From: Oscillospiraceae bacterium
GTDB lineage: Bacteria > Bacillota > Clostridia > Oscillospirales > UBA929
NCBI GenBank assembly: GCA_031258665.1
Contig: JAIRML010000133.1
Coordinates: forward strand, 1-5,388
DNA length: 5,388 nt
Direction: 5' to 3'
Numbering within the stretch: position 1 is the stretch's first letter; each line of letters opens with the position of its first letter. A program made the position numbers and the translations under genes. The notes under the pieces are model-generated. The model was not told the origin of the DNA. It was given only the letters and a program-made list of their open reading frames with translations, and searched no databases. Below, one piece after another: positions 5,238-5,388 of this stretch.

Positions 5238-5388
5238 TTGAAACCGGATATGATCACGGCGCGGCGTCTCACGGCGCTGAGTCTGCTCTCGGTGCTCCCC
5301 CAGGCCGGCGGTCTCTTTGCCGCCCTGACGGCCGAGCGGGCCGGCGCCGCGGGCTGGCTGGCGCCGCTGCCAGCCGCGCTGCCCACCC
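5238..5388 (+). CDS. Spore germinant receptor subunit B (GerAB family permease-like), N-terminal 50 codons only
   Basis: This is the beginning of the B subunit, a member of the amino acid/polyamine/organocation transporter superfamily that forms the ligand-binding membrane subunit of germinant receptors. Only 50 residues are inside the window. They read as the GerAB N-terminus: ITARRLTALSLLSVLPQAGG (6-25), matching the family start in which an 'I-x-x-x-Q/R-L' motif leads into the first membrane segment. An AGAAGWLAPL stretch (36-45) follows, matching the conserved 'aG-x-x-gW' before the second segment. TTG is preferred as start from the Shine-Dalgarno; ATG at 5250 would shorten it by four residues. 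The gap to gerC is 34 bp. The call relies on this short segment plus the A and C subunits upstream. Confidence 0.85.
   Translation, partial: MKPDMITARRLTALSLLSVLPQAGGLFAALTAERAGAAGWLAPLPAALPT

Noticed and set aside
3944..5386. 480-codon open frame on the minus strand opposite gerC
   Set aside because: It is an antisense shadow of the gerC gene with no recognisable motif, and it overlaps the end of gerA and the start of gerB.

Overview
The window comes from a GC-rich, endospore-forming Firmicute, most likely a clostridial (Eubacteriales, Oscillospiraceae-like) bacterium. This rests on three things visible here: a tryptophan-type T-box leader, a spore germinant receptor operon, and GC-rich codon use with strong Shine-Dalgarno sites. 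Species cannot be told from this window.

Left half (1-2471, minus strand): the start of a tryptophan biosynthesis operon. A consensus sigma-A-type promoter (2443-2471) drives a leader of about 400 nt. The leader contains a T-box riboswitch with a UGG specifier candidate, an antiterminator carrying the T-box bulge, and a strong intrinsic terminator. Then come trpE (anthranilate synthase component I, GTG start) and trpG (glutamine amidotransferase component), which overlap by 4 bases. trpG runs off the left edge within a few codons of its expected end. An AGGAGG there suggests another tightly packed gene, probably trpD. Together TrpE and TrpG convert chorismate and glutamine to anthranilate. 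The leader should let transcription through only when tRNA-Trp is uncharged.

Right half (2547-5388, plus strand, divergent): a spore germinant receptor operon in the order A-C-B. It holds a GerAA-type membrane subunit, a GerAC-type lipoprotein (4-base overlap with gerA), and the first 50 codons of a GerAB-type permease-like subunit. Such complexes sit in the inner spore membrane and trigger germination on sensing a small molecule. The germinant cannot be read from sequence.

The shared region 2035-2546 is filled by the trp leader and promoter plus about 75 bp upstream of gerA, where no convincing sporulation promoter is seen. I found no mobile element, CRISPR array, tRNA or rRNA. I do not see a new multi-gene system. 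The points most worth a second look are details: an apparent extra hairpin inside T-box Stem I, a one-base register ambiguity in the specifier, an out-of-frame octanucleotide repeat in the gerC signal peptide, and a terminator-like hairpin on the gerC stop codon.
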